Notes: generated from the letters alone by a model not told the origin. A stretch of 64,000 nt of DNA from Hydractinia symbiolongicarpus (GCF_029227915.1 NC_079885.1:22693001-22757000), one strand, 5' to 3'. Positions 1-12,870 are shown, numbered from the stretch's first letter. Made by a program: numbers and translations.

Positions 1-3000
1 TTGGAAGTGACGATAATGTGTTCAAAGCTGGAGAGTAAGTTTTTTGTCTGTCTGCATGTCGTCTTACAATGCACTTATGTAAAGCATTGAATCTATATGT
101 TCTGCTTTTGTTTTGTGTTTGAATACAACATGTATAACTATAGATGTATATTTCTATAATTTACCTTACTTGATACTTTAGGACAGACACCTTCAAGATC
201 AATGCTGGTAATTTGGGAACATTACAACGTATTACCATTCGAAATGATGACAGTAATAAAGATGTTAATTCATCAGACTGGCATTTAGAAAAAGTTATTG
301 TAAACGATACGTTGGGTAATTCGTTCAAATTCCCGGCAAATGTATGGCTTTCACATGAACCAGGAAAACGATTGGAGATGACCTTTGATTTGAGTAAGTT
401 TGAGTTAATCAATATTAAGGTTCAGGTTTTGGAAATAAAACGTGTTGCAGGCAGAGATTTATACTTATTTTGGTTTATTTACTTCTTCCTTTGTGCCCAT
501 CCTTTTGTTGTATAAAGTAACGGATCAAAAAAATTTCGAGTGGAGGCAATTTTGTTTCCTGCGTATGTCTTCTAATTATACAATGTCTATAATTACGCTC
601 GCTATACCACAGGAAAATCACACACTACGTTTTACTCTATAGACACTGGCGCTGTTGATAGCAGTGGCGCATCCAGCGGTGCTCAACCAGTAAACACAGC
701 TAAATTGGATGTGGTGAACTCATTATTCCGAAAAGTAAACTTAAAGGTATCAACATTGGAGAAACCATTTGAATTAAAGGAAGAGTATGTTGGCCAACTT
801 ACCATCACGACACCAAGTAATGCTGACGTAAACATGACTGCAGTTGATGCTGATAGTGGTGTTTCTTATTACATAAATGGCGAACTTGTTTACAAGGTAC
901 CTGTTAGAACTGCTGGCGTATTAGAGAAGATATATATCGGTGACAGTAAGTTAAATTATTCCTATTAAAAAAGGCCTTGGCACTTCACACTAAAGTTTTT
1001 GTTTGTTTTATTGATCCAATACTTAGGCAGTCTGATTACGTATTGCAAAATACGTCATGTATAGTCACATGTGTTTTAGTAGATCTAGGAAATGCCAGGG
1101 TCGGTATATGCATATATTAGTATAGATTTGTAATATTTTGTAAAGTAATTTACCTATATCCTCTTGGAAGGACTATCCACGAATGCGGTTTGGCAACTCC
1201 AATATAGCACATGCAGACTCTAGCATTTTCTAGCACACCAACATGAAAAGAGATTCTCCGCATAGGAAGTCAAAATCTTTTCTATTCTTTCTACAGAACG
1301 AAACGTCGCTAAAGAACTTAAGAAATTCCGAAATTACCAAACGCATGTTGGAGTTAAGAAAATGCTAGAGTCCTCAAGAACGGTCTATGAAAAAGCCCAA
1401 CGTCATTCCGCTGTACCTAAAGCAGTAATTATGTTATGGTTGGATAATCATTTGGAGTATGCAGTTGAATTAAAGGAAAAGAAAAACAAGATCAACCCAA
1501 TTATAATCCAAGGCAGGGATTCAACAAAGTTTGGCATATCCCTTTCCTCAACAGGACCGTTTCAGTTCGAGGCCTTTCCTCTTAAAGGAAGTGATCAAAA
1601 AAGCTTATTATTAAATGAGAAACCAGTCTTGGAGATTCCATTGCAAAAGGATATTAACCATTTCGTTCATGTTGTCATCACTGAAAGTGGAGACAATAAA
1701 GCTAGTGGTGGTGGGACAGAACAGACAATACCAAGCGCGCTTTCTGATAACTCGACTAGCAGTAGTAATAGCACTGAAGCATCAAAGCCAGACGAGAAGT
1801 TTCCCACAATGCAAACCAAGATTATATTTAATAATAAAATAAACCATACGGTGAAAATATTCGATATTACTGGCGCATTTAAAGCATTTGATGTTCCTGC
1901 AATGCAACAATATCAACACACTGCATCGATCAAACATGGTTGGCCATTGCAGCTGAAAGCTGACAGTGGCAGCAAAGGAGAAAAAGCGTTGCTGAACGGA
2001 CAGGATAAGTACAAGTTACTTATCACGCCCAACGAGAAAGAAGCACACGAGATTGATATAACAAGTGTGGAAACAGAAACTGGTTTATTAACAGTCAATG
2101 ACACTACTAGTATACCAGTGATAACATCAAAGGTTGTCAGTGATGAAGCAGGGCAGAACACAATCTTGCTTAATGTAAATAATACCTTAAGTAAACCAAT
2201 CCTTGTGACAGAGACCATCAATAATCTTCAACCAATAGTTATACCTCCAAACACAGCATGTAAAGTGGGCTTTTTGATAAACGGGACTAAATTTTTAATT
2301 CTAACAGGGATAGTGCTGGATGATTCTGCAGCAGGAAGCCATGGGGTTTTACTAAATGGGCACGAGAATTTGGGCGTTCAAATCAAGCTAAACCCTCAGG
2401 ATTTTAATAATATTGATGTAACAGGTGACGATGTTGATTTAAATGACGAATCTGTGAGTAAACCTATTACACCTGTTTCGCCGCCGAAAAAAGTAGAATC
2501 TTTAAGCGCTGAGGTTGAGAAAGAAACCGAATCAAAAATTAAACCCGTCTTGAATGAAGAAAATACGCAAGGCAAAAATGAATCGAGCAAAACTTTGGCT
2601 CCAAATTGTGTAAAAGCGCCTTCGCAAAATGATACATCAAGTACAGGACCTTCGTGTCAAAAAGGCCCTGAAAAAGAGCCAATCATTGTTGAGCATGAAT
2701 TCCAATCTACTGTAGAATCTACGGATGGTAGTACTAAAGTTACTAATAATTCAAATGTTTTATCTTTGACAATGGCAACGGAGAACGGTACGGGTAATGG
2801 TACTTATGTGAAAGTATCTACTACCACCACTACAGTGGGAGGTAGCAACGATTCTCGTGTAGAAAACAAATTGGTGACTAATGCAAACACATCCACTAAT
2901 ATGAACAATACTGAAGAAGATGTAAAGACAGAGGAGATCAATAAAAAAATTGATAAAGGTGATAATAAAACAGAGCAAACTGCGAAACAAGGGAAGCAAG

Positions 3001-6000
3001 TACAAACAAATATGGAGGAAGGAAAAAATAATCAAACTAAAGGAGCTGAAAAGGAGAAGATAAAGGCAGACAATAATACTGCTGGAAATGACACCAAGAC
3101 GATCGTTAACAACTTGAGTAAATTTGAAAACACAACAAGTCACAATAAAACAGGGATGGTAAATTCTAAGGAGAAAGAAGAAATGGTAATGAAGTTAAAT
3201 GAAACAGACAAGGTAAACAAAAACAAATCTAAAAACTTCAAAGAAGATGAAAAAATGAAAGTCGAAGAGAAAGTTGGAGCCAGCAACAGCTCTTTGGCAA
3301 ACAATAACGGTCAAAACAGTGGAAATGGAAGCAAAATTGACAACGGCAAAACTACCAGTGTTAATGCTACTGATGTCGAGGAAAGTGAAAAGGAGAAAAC
3401 TAAAGAAGTAAATAAGAATAACAAGCAGGAGTTTAAAGAAGAAAAAGCTAAAGAAGGTGATAAGAACAAAACTATGGAGATTGATAATAATCTAGATGCG
3501 TTAAAAAATATAAGTGAGGAAGTTAAAGATAATAGCACAAAAGGGTTTGACAAAACAAATACTAAGAACAAAACTACTGTTGGTGATAAGGAAAAGGCTA
3601 AACTAGAAAATTCTACAGAATCTGATACTAAGTATGGCAAAGCTGATAATAAAACAGAGAAGGTAGGGAACAAGACTGAAAAAAATGATGAAAAGAACGA
3701 AAAAGTTGATAAAATAGTCAATAACGTAACAGAGAAAACAGAAGAGGTAGGGAACAAGACTAAAAAAATTGGGAAAAATAACAAAAAAGTTGATAAAATA
3801 ATCAATAACGCAACAGATAAAACAGAACAGATAGGGATCAAGACTGAAAAAAATGATGAAAAGAACCAAAAAGTTGATAAAAGCATTAATAACGCAACAG
3901 AACAAGCAGGAAATCATACAGAAAATAGAAAACCAAAAAATAAAAATGGCACTGCTGATGCAAGTCATAACAGTGTTACTGTGGCTAATAAGGAGACTGG
4001 AAGTGTCAAAAACAAAACTGATAATGCGAATCAAAACACCACAAAAGTTGATTATAGAGATGATAAAAACAAGACCGGCAACATCAATTTTGTGGATAAA
4101 GTTAGCAAAAACCGAACTGTATTAAACAACATAGAAACTGATAACAATAAAACACGTCTTGAAAATGAAGCTAAAACTAACAGCTCAACTGAGAAAAGTC
4201 AACAGAGCAAGAATATGGACGAACTAGAGCAAATAAAAGAGATACTTAAAGAAGGGAAAGTTCAAAATAAAAGCGACAATGCAAATAAGATTTCAAAAGG
4301 AGATACACTTGCGGCAGAAACCAACACCACCATAAATAATGTTTCAATATCAGGAAAAGGAGATAATAAAACAGACTTGAAATCAACTGGAAAAGATGAC
4401 GAAGATGACGACGAAACAGATCCAGAAGCAAACATAAAGGAAATTCCAGATGTTAGCAAAATCAAATCAAAAAAACTGAAAGAAAATACTCTTGACGAAT
4501 TGATAAATGGAAAATTAAAAGTGCATGGGAAAGAAAATAATGCATCTGCCATCGACGCATCAAATGGAGCTGACAGTGTCAATAGTAATATCACTGAACC
4601 GTCAAATTCAACTAAAAATGAAACGGGCGCTTTAGATAAATTAGAGTCAGGAAAAGGTAAAATGAGAAGAAATTATATACGAATAGTATTTGTATATGGT
4701 TTGTAATTAGAATGTATATACTGACCCATGATAAGTTTCATGTCTGCATTCAATAATCAAAATAAATAAATAAACGATCTCTTTCCTATTTTTATTTAGA
4801 TCCAAAGGTACCCGGAGGTTCTGCAACAGGTACTGGTTCAGCCAGCTCTGCAAGTTCGAGTGCTGGTAGTTCAAGCAGTTCAACAACGCAAGGGGGAAAA
4901 GCAACTAGCAATACAACTGGTACAGGAAGCTCCACAGCCAGTGGACCAACAGGTATGGATAATATATCAGTTATCTAATCAATTGATGATTCTATGTATT
5001 GCGTGAACTTGTATTTTTTTCCTGAAAAAATGCCTTTTCCTTGTATTTTGAGTGTGGTGTTTTTATCTTTAGACATGCAGCTTCAGTTTACTGTAGTAAA
5101 CAAGGCTGAAGAGAATATTACTATTTCGGACAAAACTGGCACGTGGAAGATGGACTTTCCAATCGAGAGCGATGACAGTCAGCCTCAAGTTGCGATGACG
5201 TACAACAAAGAGAAAACATTAATTTTCAATGCCAGCTCACAAGACGGTTCTCAAGAATTGTTGATTAATGGACAGAAAGAGTTTGTTCTTGATCCAAATA
5301 CTGCAACTGGATTAAAAGGATTCGTTGTACATAAGGAAGGTACGAAATGTTGTTCTCCACTGGTTATATTATTCTAAATAAGTTATTGCAAATGGTTCGA
5401 GAATATAACTGTATATTAGAATGGCTTTTGTATTAGGTTGTTTGCCTTATTCTAAAAATATCTAAATAAACAACTTGTATCTCATTTATTCGCGCCCTGT
5501 TTTCAATTTTTGGTCGTACAGACTTCTCCTCATTAGCATGAAATTCAAATCTAACAAATACTTTTTTGATGATAATATAGAAACTGAACTGGATATTATA
5601 CCTTTGTAAGGCATTTATCATTATTGAAATCACTTCTTTTCAATTTTTCAGGATACGATTGGAAGTCGGACTTAAAATTCGGTTCAGTGGGTGGCGATTC
5701 TCAAAGGAAGTTTTCCTACACTGCAGTTAACCAAGCTGGTCAAGATGTCACCTTGGAAGAGGTGTCTGGAACCAACATGAAAATCTCAATTGTCAATGGT
5801 GGATTAGTACAAGGAGGTCAGACACTAGCGGGACGAACAAGTACAGAACCATTAAAGTATAGAGCCGTGGGAAAGAACGGAAAGGAACTGCAAGTAAATG
5901 GAAAAAATGAATATGTGTTAAGTGATGTCAAATCAGGCAATGATGTAAAAACTCTTGTTATCCATAATTCCGGTAATTATTTCTTAGTTTAACTTTAAGT

Positions 6001-9000
6001 AATATCGTTGCATTCTATAAACATGTTTAGGTCCTAAAGGATACCACATTGCTTGAGTTAAGCTAGATGGGCACCATGTATTTCATCATCTTATCTTGAT
6101 TTCTTTAATTATTGTTTTATTTGTCTAAATGCAGGTGATGACTGGAAGAAATATGTTGACGCTGATGGTAACATTCCAGTAACATCTGGTAACGCGTACA
6201 TGTTTATCGTACCTAATATGATTGAAGGTGATATTACATTGACAGAAGAAACAGGTACTGGACTGACAATGGACATACAGAAAGGAGATATGGCACAATT
6301 TAACATCCCTATGAGTACTCGAAATAACCAAGCTTTCAGCTTTAAAGCTATTGAGAAAGATACCAAAACAGAAGTTCTACTTAATGGGCAAAAAGACTTT
6401 GTAGTTGATCAACCAGAAGCTGCAACGTTGACACCTATAGTTGCACACAAGGAAGGTGAGGACGCCTAAGATGGTGTATACCATGTCTTTTTTCAAGCTT
6501 TCTCTAATTTTATTATTGAATACTTTAAAAAGTCTCACTGTCTGGACAACAAGTGTGCTAGTTCAAACTTTAAGCTTTAAAACTTCTTTTTCATTTTTAC
6601 TATGGCTTTTATTTTTAACAATACTACATTTCACTTTCTTCTTGTCATGAAATATTCAGCTGAAAAATTTTTTTATTGCAGGTCAACCCTGGGAGAAAGT
6701 TCAGTCATCGTTCTTAGGTACTGGTAACACAGGAGCAATGAACGCCTTAAAACTTGTATTTTCGAATGGTAAAGGAGAAGATGACATTGTGATTAAGGAA
6801 GAAAACGGAAATTTCAAAGAGTTAGTTGTACCGAAGGGAGCGATAATGATGACTGTGAATTTAAGAATACCCGAGCGAATCTCCAAACTGAACATAACTT
6901 CCCATCAGTCTACCTCAAAACAGAATATTCAATTAAATGGAGAAGGCTTCCTATTAATTGACCCCAAAACACCTCCAGCACTTATAGTAGTACATAAGAA
7001 AGGTATGCTTTTTCGCTTTTTCTACAGTTTAAGAATGAAAATTTTTAGACAAAACATTGCCTTTTGACAATCAGACGGTGTTTCTTATGCGACGACTGCT
7101 AAGCGAGTAATTACCATTTCCAGGGACCAATTATTTTAATGACATTCTCATACTCACTGTTTGTTTACATCTTTAAACATTAATGCTTCAAACATGCGTA
7201 TTTTGTTGCTTTTTCATCTTTACATATCTATATTTCAGGCGTTGATTGGCAAAAAGAGATATCTTCTATTCAGTCAAATGCTCAGACGGGTATGACTGGA
7301 AGTACGACATCGGGTGGGCAACAGAAAACGTTTAAAATACACGTGAGAAATGATGTTGATCAGAATATACAATTCCGTGAAACAGCCCCAGCTGTTGGTC
7401 CTGTAGTTGAGGTTCCTAAAGATGTCACTGCAGGAGTGGATTATGTAGACAGAGACCAGATGGGTAAATTGGTGTTTGAAGCTGTCGGGAAAAATAAGGA
7501 AACTGGCAAGGAAATTAAGTTCTTATTAAATGGCCAACCAAATTTTGTTGTGGATGAGCAAAATTTATCATCCACTGGTGAATTTGTTGTGGTTCACAAA
7601 CAAGGTGACGAATGGGAAAAGACACTGGCGAGCATGAGACAGAAAGCTGCTGCCGGAGGCACACCACTAGGCGGAAGCATGGCAACTCTAGGCGGAAGCA
7701 CGGTTATGCCAGGAGGAATAAACGGAACAACTACAACGATGACTAGTGACGGCTCCCACACAACTATGGGAGGGGGCATGGCTAATGGTCAGAACGGTAA
7801 TATGACAACCACAAGTGGTAGTAACGGAGCTGGTGGGAGTATGAATATGGGTGGGATTGGCGGGATATCTACAATCAGCAATGGAATGACAGGCGGTTCA
7901 AACGAAACAACAGTTATAAGTGGAAATGGTGACATGACCTCTACTAGCGGAGGAAATGGAGGAGCAACAGGAGGCCAAAGCGGAAACACGGCTATTGGAC
8001 AAAGTGGCGGAATGACCACGGTTGGCAGTGGTAGTAGTGGAATTAGCAGTGGCCAAAATGGAAGTACCACAACGGGTAGAAATGGTGGAATGACCACTGT
8101 TGGCGGCGGTGGTATGAATGGTATGGCTGGTGCTGGTGCTGAAATTACCACAATTGGCGGTGGTAGCAGTGGAATGAATGGAGGCCAAAATGGAAGTACC
8201 ACAATGGGTGGAAGTGGTGGAATAACCACCATTGGTAACGGTGGTGGTGGAATGACAATTAGCGGTGGCATGAATGGCATGGCCGGTGGTCAGAACGGAA
8301 GTATGGCTCTAGGAGGGTCTGGTGGAATGACCACAATTGAAGGTGGGGGTAGTGGAATGGGTGGCGGTCAAAACGGAAGTACAAATTTAGGTGGTACTAT
8401 CGGTGGAATTGATGGTATAGGCGGAGGTCAAAATGGTAATTCCAAGTCAGTGCAAGGTGGAGGCGGACCTGCTGTTGGAAACTTTTTTATGCTGAATGCA
8501 GCAAACCTTGCAAATGAGGATGCTGTCCTCAAACAGGAGGATGGACAAGAATTCCCGATCAATAAAAAAGCAACGTTATCAGCAGGACTTCAAGGGAACG
8601 GTTCCTATGTATTTACTGCAAAAGGTAAATCCGGGACCTCGTTATACATCGATGGAGAATTAAAAAAGACGCTAACAGAAGCAGACATGCCAGCTACATT
8701 AGTTGTCCATGAAAAAGGTAAGCTTATCATTTCGTTTTCACGTGAAAAGAAAATCCGACTAGATGACCTTAAAAACTTGGAATATCCATCATTCCTTAAA
8801 AAAATATTTCTAAATCTTGTCTATGTATTGATTTTTTAATTTACCTTGTGCCTATACTTAAGAAAAATTTTAAAACATTTAAAAATTAGGAAAAGCCTTG
8901 AGAATATTTAAAGTGTTCAAATTTTAGGCAGACATCCTGATAAATCGTGTTGAAGGTATGAAAGATTGCTGATGTAAAGTATAACCTCTTCTTATTGTTT

Positions 9001-11634
9001 AGATCAAGATTGGGAAGATGAATACAATGCGATGAAAATGACAGACACGTCCGGTGAAATTGGTGACGGTGGTACTACAAATGGTATGCTTATTCCCATC
9101 GCGAATATAGCTGATCCATCGAAAGCTATCACAGTGAAAGTGAAAGGCGATTCCATAGATTATGATATCTTACAGTACGGTAATATCCCATTGAGTGGTA
9201 AAGATGAGTATACGCTCTCCACCGTAGATGGGAAATTATTGAATGGTGAAGAGACGTTAAAGATTCAAGCTGGGAAACCAATTGCTGTTATCATACACAA
9301 CAAAGGTAAAGAATTCTTGTCATGTGTTTGGTTATACTCTCCATCAGTCATGTGTTTGGTTATACTCTCCACCAGTCATGTGACCAGGCTTTAATTTGAT
9401 TGGTTGAAAGCAGCTATAATTTCCCTGTTGTAAAAAATTGAATCTGTATCTGATTGTGTTTTATTTCGTCATAGGACAAGAATGGTCTAAATCTAAAGAT
9501 AGCCTTCAACCATTACTTACTGCCAGTAACGCCATGGGTGGCAACGGCATGGGTGGCATGTCTGGTATGACTGGTATGAATGGTATGACCGGTATGAATG
9601 GAAACACTGGCATGAACGGAATGACCGGTATGAACGGAATGACCGGTATGAACGGATTGACCGGTATGAACGGAATGACCGGTATGAATGGAATGACCGG
9701 TATGAATGGAATGACCGGTATGAATGGAATGACCGGTATGAATGGAATGACCGGTATGAATGGAATGACAAATACAGGTGGGTTATCTGGTGTGAGCGGG
9801 GTAAACGGTGGAAATGCTTCATCAACCAGCATCAGTGGTATGGGTGGTGTAAATGCTACGGGGATGTCCGCTATGGACGGTATAAATGCCATGAATAGTA
9901 TGACAACTGGAAGCCATGGTAGTGGTGATTTGCGACCCGTTTCCGTCAAACTAATAAATAAAGCCAGCAAAGATGCTACTATATTAGTCAATAACAATGA
10001 ACCTCGGAACGTCCCACAGGGGTCTATAATAACCATGAACTTTATGCTGTCTGCTCAGCAGCCACTTCTTTTAACGGCGACATCAGGGCCAGAAACCCTT
10101 CTTCTTAATGGACAGTCGGGATTTACATTAAATAGCGAAGGTTTGGTGGATGAAATTATAATAACAGGTACGGAGCTGCAAATTATATTTTTTCTGCTTA
10201 CTCCAGGCATTTTGTTGAGTATATATTTTGAAAATTAATTATCAAAACATTTATTTATAGATAAATCAGGCTCGTCTACAACCAACAGTTCAGCCCCACC
10301 AATGATGGGTGGCCACCAAACACTCTACGGAAAGCTCAACTTTAAAAACCAAGCTGACAAAGAAGTTAAAATATCTGAGTTGTCTGGTATAGGGGAGCCA
10401 ACCATGCTCTCTCCCAACTACGTTAGCACGTTCTTTGTGAAATCTCCCAAAGTTAGTGCAACGTTTCGGGCAGAAGACCCCGTAAGTAAGGAGGAATATC
10501 TACTTAATGGAAAAGATCGGTTTGAGATAAAACTCAGTGAAAATCCAAAATCCGAAACAGACGTGATAATTTCGAAAGACACCGCGGCGAAACGTGCACA
10601 CGAAGTAACTAGTAAGTATTCTTTGTTTCGTGCTTATCATATTCGACTCGGAAAAATTCGCGGGCGGGCGGTTTGTTTATTTGTCAAAACATTGTATGGG
10701 CCTTTAATTTTTATCAAAACTCTTCCACGGCCCGTTTGTTTTTCTCAAAACAATTCTAAGTGGTGCTTGTTGCTCTCAAAACTCTTGCACGACCCGTTTG
10801 TTTTTCTACGTGCCGTTTGTTTTTCGCAGTGCCGTCAAAACAGTAGTACGATTACCTCATGCTTTTTTTTCTTAGATCAAATATGCCAAGAGCCAGTTGA
10901 CACAGGACCATGCATCACTGCTCTACAATACGAAACGCAAGTTGAAACTGCACAAGGAAAGAGCGAAACTTGCAAAAAATATTTGGAGGACTTACTAAAC
11001 AAATGTAGTTGGAGAAATACTTCGTACATCGCTGCTGATTGCGTAAAAAGTTGCAGTAAGTTGTAAATTTAATTTCTATTGGTTGTTGCGAAGAAAATAT
11101 AGATTGTTGTACAAAAATAAATTTTGATTTGTTGCCGTCAAGAAAGAGGAGATTTTGATTGGTTTATTTTTTGTTTTGTTTTTTTAGATGCAAACGATTC
11201 CGAAGTATGCGATAGAATATGGAACATAGATAAATGCACAACAACGATGACAAGATACAGCTATTCGCCGGCTACGAAATGTGCTGCAATTAAATTCGGC
11301 GGTTGCCTTGGAAACAATAATAATTTTGCCACTCCCCAGGAGTGTTCAAACGCTTGTTTACCAGGTAAAACCTTCGCCATTTTAGTTGATCGAGTTTTGG
11401 TGTTTTAACGCTCGTGCTAATATAAACGCCCTGTGTAATAAACGCCCTTTTGAGTAAATTCCTACATCCCTGTAGTAAAATTTAGATCTGCTATCACAAT
11501 TCTAAATTTACTGTGTTTTTTTTATTGCAGAAACAAAGGAGAAACGAGTCGTACGGAATATATACGAGCGAAGAATGAAAAAGGTATTAAATAGAGCGAA
11601 ATTGGTCGAAACTTTGTCTCAGTTATACCGTTAA
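1..11634 (+). CDS. Large modular repeat protein with C-terminal Kunitz-type domains (3' portion, 16 exons)
   Basis: Exons by splice sites and frame: <1-34, 182-393, 643-945, 1297-4656, 4800-4952, 5073-5339, 5652-5972, 6135-6455, 6682-7002, 7239-8717, 9003-9305, 9475-10167, 10261-10611, 10876-11055, 11188-11364, 11531-11634. They join into 2,858 codons with no stop, ending TAA. Every intron except the first is phase 1. Most exons from 5073 on carry one ~85-110 residue module: entry G-x-D/E-W, central V-x-N and E-x-x-G, then F-x-A-x-x-K, LLNGQ-x-x-F-V and exit VVHKxG. Exon 4 holds three diverged modules before a long Asn/Lys/Glu-rich stretch full of N-x-S/T sequons. Exon 5 is Ser/Gly/Thr-rich. 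Exons 14-15 are Kunitz-like. The sequons and cysteines imply a secreted or extracellular product, but the signal peptide would lie upstream. I do not recognise the module; a matrix, glue or cuticle role is a guess. Exon structure is well supported, function is not. Confidence 0.85.
3651..3902 (+). repeat. 84-bp x 3 in-frame repeat inside the Asn/Lys-rich exon
   Basis: Three consecutive 28-residue units start KTE-x-x-G-x-KT and continue through KVDK to INNAT or VNNVT. They lie in exon 4, within the low-complexity stretch at about 2430-4656. Each unit carries N-glycosylation sequons (NKT, NNAT, NNVT). The period is 84 bp, so the frame is kept. Confidence 0.85.
7640..8460 (+). repeat. Gly/Asn/Met/Thr-rich coding repeat in exon 10
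   Basis: About 270 residues of imperfect repeats built from GGQNGS, GGMTT and GGSSGMNG between two modules within one exon. The first module ends VVHKQG and runs directly into DEW, the usual start of the next module, without an intron. The stretch looks like a flexible extracellular linker with silk- or glue-like composition. No fold or function can be assigned. Confidence 0.85.
9567..9764 (+). repeat. 18-bp coding minisatellite, MTGMNG x 11
   Basis: Eleven in-frame 18-bp units encode MTGMNG, with one NTGMNG and one LTGMNG variant. The later units are nearly identical at the DNA level, so the array is young or homogenised. It sits in exon 12 between the G-Q-E-W entry and a standard module. 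Confidence 0.95.
10876..11364 (+). other. Two consecutive Kunitz-type domain exons of the modular gene
   Basis: Exon 10876-11055 starts with a Kunitz-like PVDTGPC signature and has six Cys spaced C-x8-C-x19-C-x10-C-x11-C-x3-C, a stretched or divergent version. Exon 11188-11364 is closer to canonical: C-x8-C-x14-C-x7-C-x12-C-x3-C with FGGC, one residue shorter than the usual x15 loop. The residue after the second Cys (P1) is Thr, so trypsin inhibition is not expected by analogy with Lys/Arg P1 inhibitors. Both exons are phase 1-1, typical of shuffled extracellular domains. A short basic exon (11531-11634) with a KEKR dibasic site closes the protein. Confidence 0.75.
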
Positions 11635-11992
11635 AATTCCATATGTGACCGTTTATTCAAGTGTTGAACACTTGACAAAAAAGACTGATGAAACGCGAAC
11701 TGACGCGAAATTTATGAAAGATATGTAAGAAGAAATATTTTGATAGACTGCTATATTATTATGAAGAATGAAGGAAAAAACGAAGAAATGAAGAGTTTTT
11801 ATATGAGATTTCTTCCATGGAGGAAGATGAAAATGTTACTCGAGTAATGTAGTAACATGAAGAAGAGATACGCACGTTATTTATTTTTTTAAAATTAAAA
11901 ATTAAATTTGTAAATTATATTTTAGGATGAACAGAGTAAAATTCTATTTTTAGTTGAAATTAAAAAATTGTATTTTCCTGATTGATAAGAGA

Positions 11993-11998
11993 AATAAA
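11993..11998 (+). terminator. Poly(A) signal AATAAA of the modular gene
   Basis: AATAAA about 360 bp past the TAA stop, in an A/T-rich 3' UTR. It is the first clean hexamer downstream. Confidence 0.5.
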
Positions 11999-12136
11999 AT
12001 TAACTAAATCTGATTAAAAAATTATTCTTCTTCTGGGTGTATGTTTGCATCTTCCTTTATTTACGTCCCGCCTCTATAATAATAGGTGTTGTCTGTCTGT
12101 CGGCTAAAGCTGGGTCATACTATTTTATTCTGGATA

Positions 12137-12268
12137 TAGAATAATACCAACCTCGACCCAGGACTTTCTCTACTTGATATAAGGGACAGCGAGAACTATT
12201 TCATCTCGCCGTCCCGCTATAAAAAAGAGACAAAGTGCCTGGGGGTTGAGGTAGGAATAATACCCATG
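12137..12268. repeat. Foldback (palindromic) MITE-like element
   Basis: A ~130-bp imperfect palindrome centred near 12203. The left arm has CCTCGACCCAGGACTTT and GGGACAGCGAGA; the right arm has TCTCGCCGTCCC and AAAGTGCCTGGGGGTTGAGG. A TATAATAATAG...GTCTGTCTGTC segment just before it (12075-12110) matches the repeat at 17298. Confidence 0.7.
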
Positions 12269-12870
12269 TTTATAGAACTCTAGCACTAAAACTCATCGTG
12301 ACTAAGCGCATGTGTGTTGCTGCTTTGAAATAGTTCGAAAATGGTTTAGAAAATTAGGCCGGTTGGTTTCTTGTCTCTTTATGTCTAAAACCGTGTGCGT
12401 AAATTTAAGGACAAATTCTATTAAAATTTATTTTACAGTCCAATTTCCTCTATCCCATTGTTGAAATACTGTTACAGCGTGCCCTAGGATCTACAACTAT
12501 GAGAGATGTTGGGGTTAGGGGCTTTTTAAATTTGTCCCAATATATACTATGCACAAGATTGTAGCTAACCGACTCATAAAAGTGTAGAGATGTGTTGACG
12601 TCATCATCCTATTGTTTTCGAAACAGATTGTGTTAACTGAGGGGAATTGGCTCAATTTTGGTCTCAGTTTGCCCATACTTAATCACACATAATTTGGCGT
12701 CGATTAATTTCTCCTGTTTCCGAGGCTTCAAGCTTAAAATTGCAATAAGGAGTTAACAAATAAGACCTTTTCCCGCCACATCAAAGGAAAATGAACACAT
12801 CTACTTTGTCTGTTAGAGACAGATACACACAGTTTCCTTGATATTATAAGAGAAGAAAAAGATTTTGTTT

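Noticed and set aside
3311-4034. Long minus-strand open frames rich in Phe/Leu/Ser opposite the Asn/Lys exon
   Set aside because: They are antisense shadows of the A-rich Asn/Lys codons. They have no start context and no domain, and the plus-strand frame is supported by splicing.
9506-10036. Minus-strand frames with repeated IPVIPF and SYRSFH motifs
   Set aside because: Reverse readings of the MTGMNG minisatellite and Gly-rich exon, created by the repeat period being a multiple of three.
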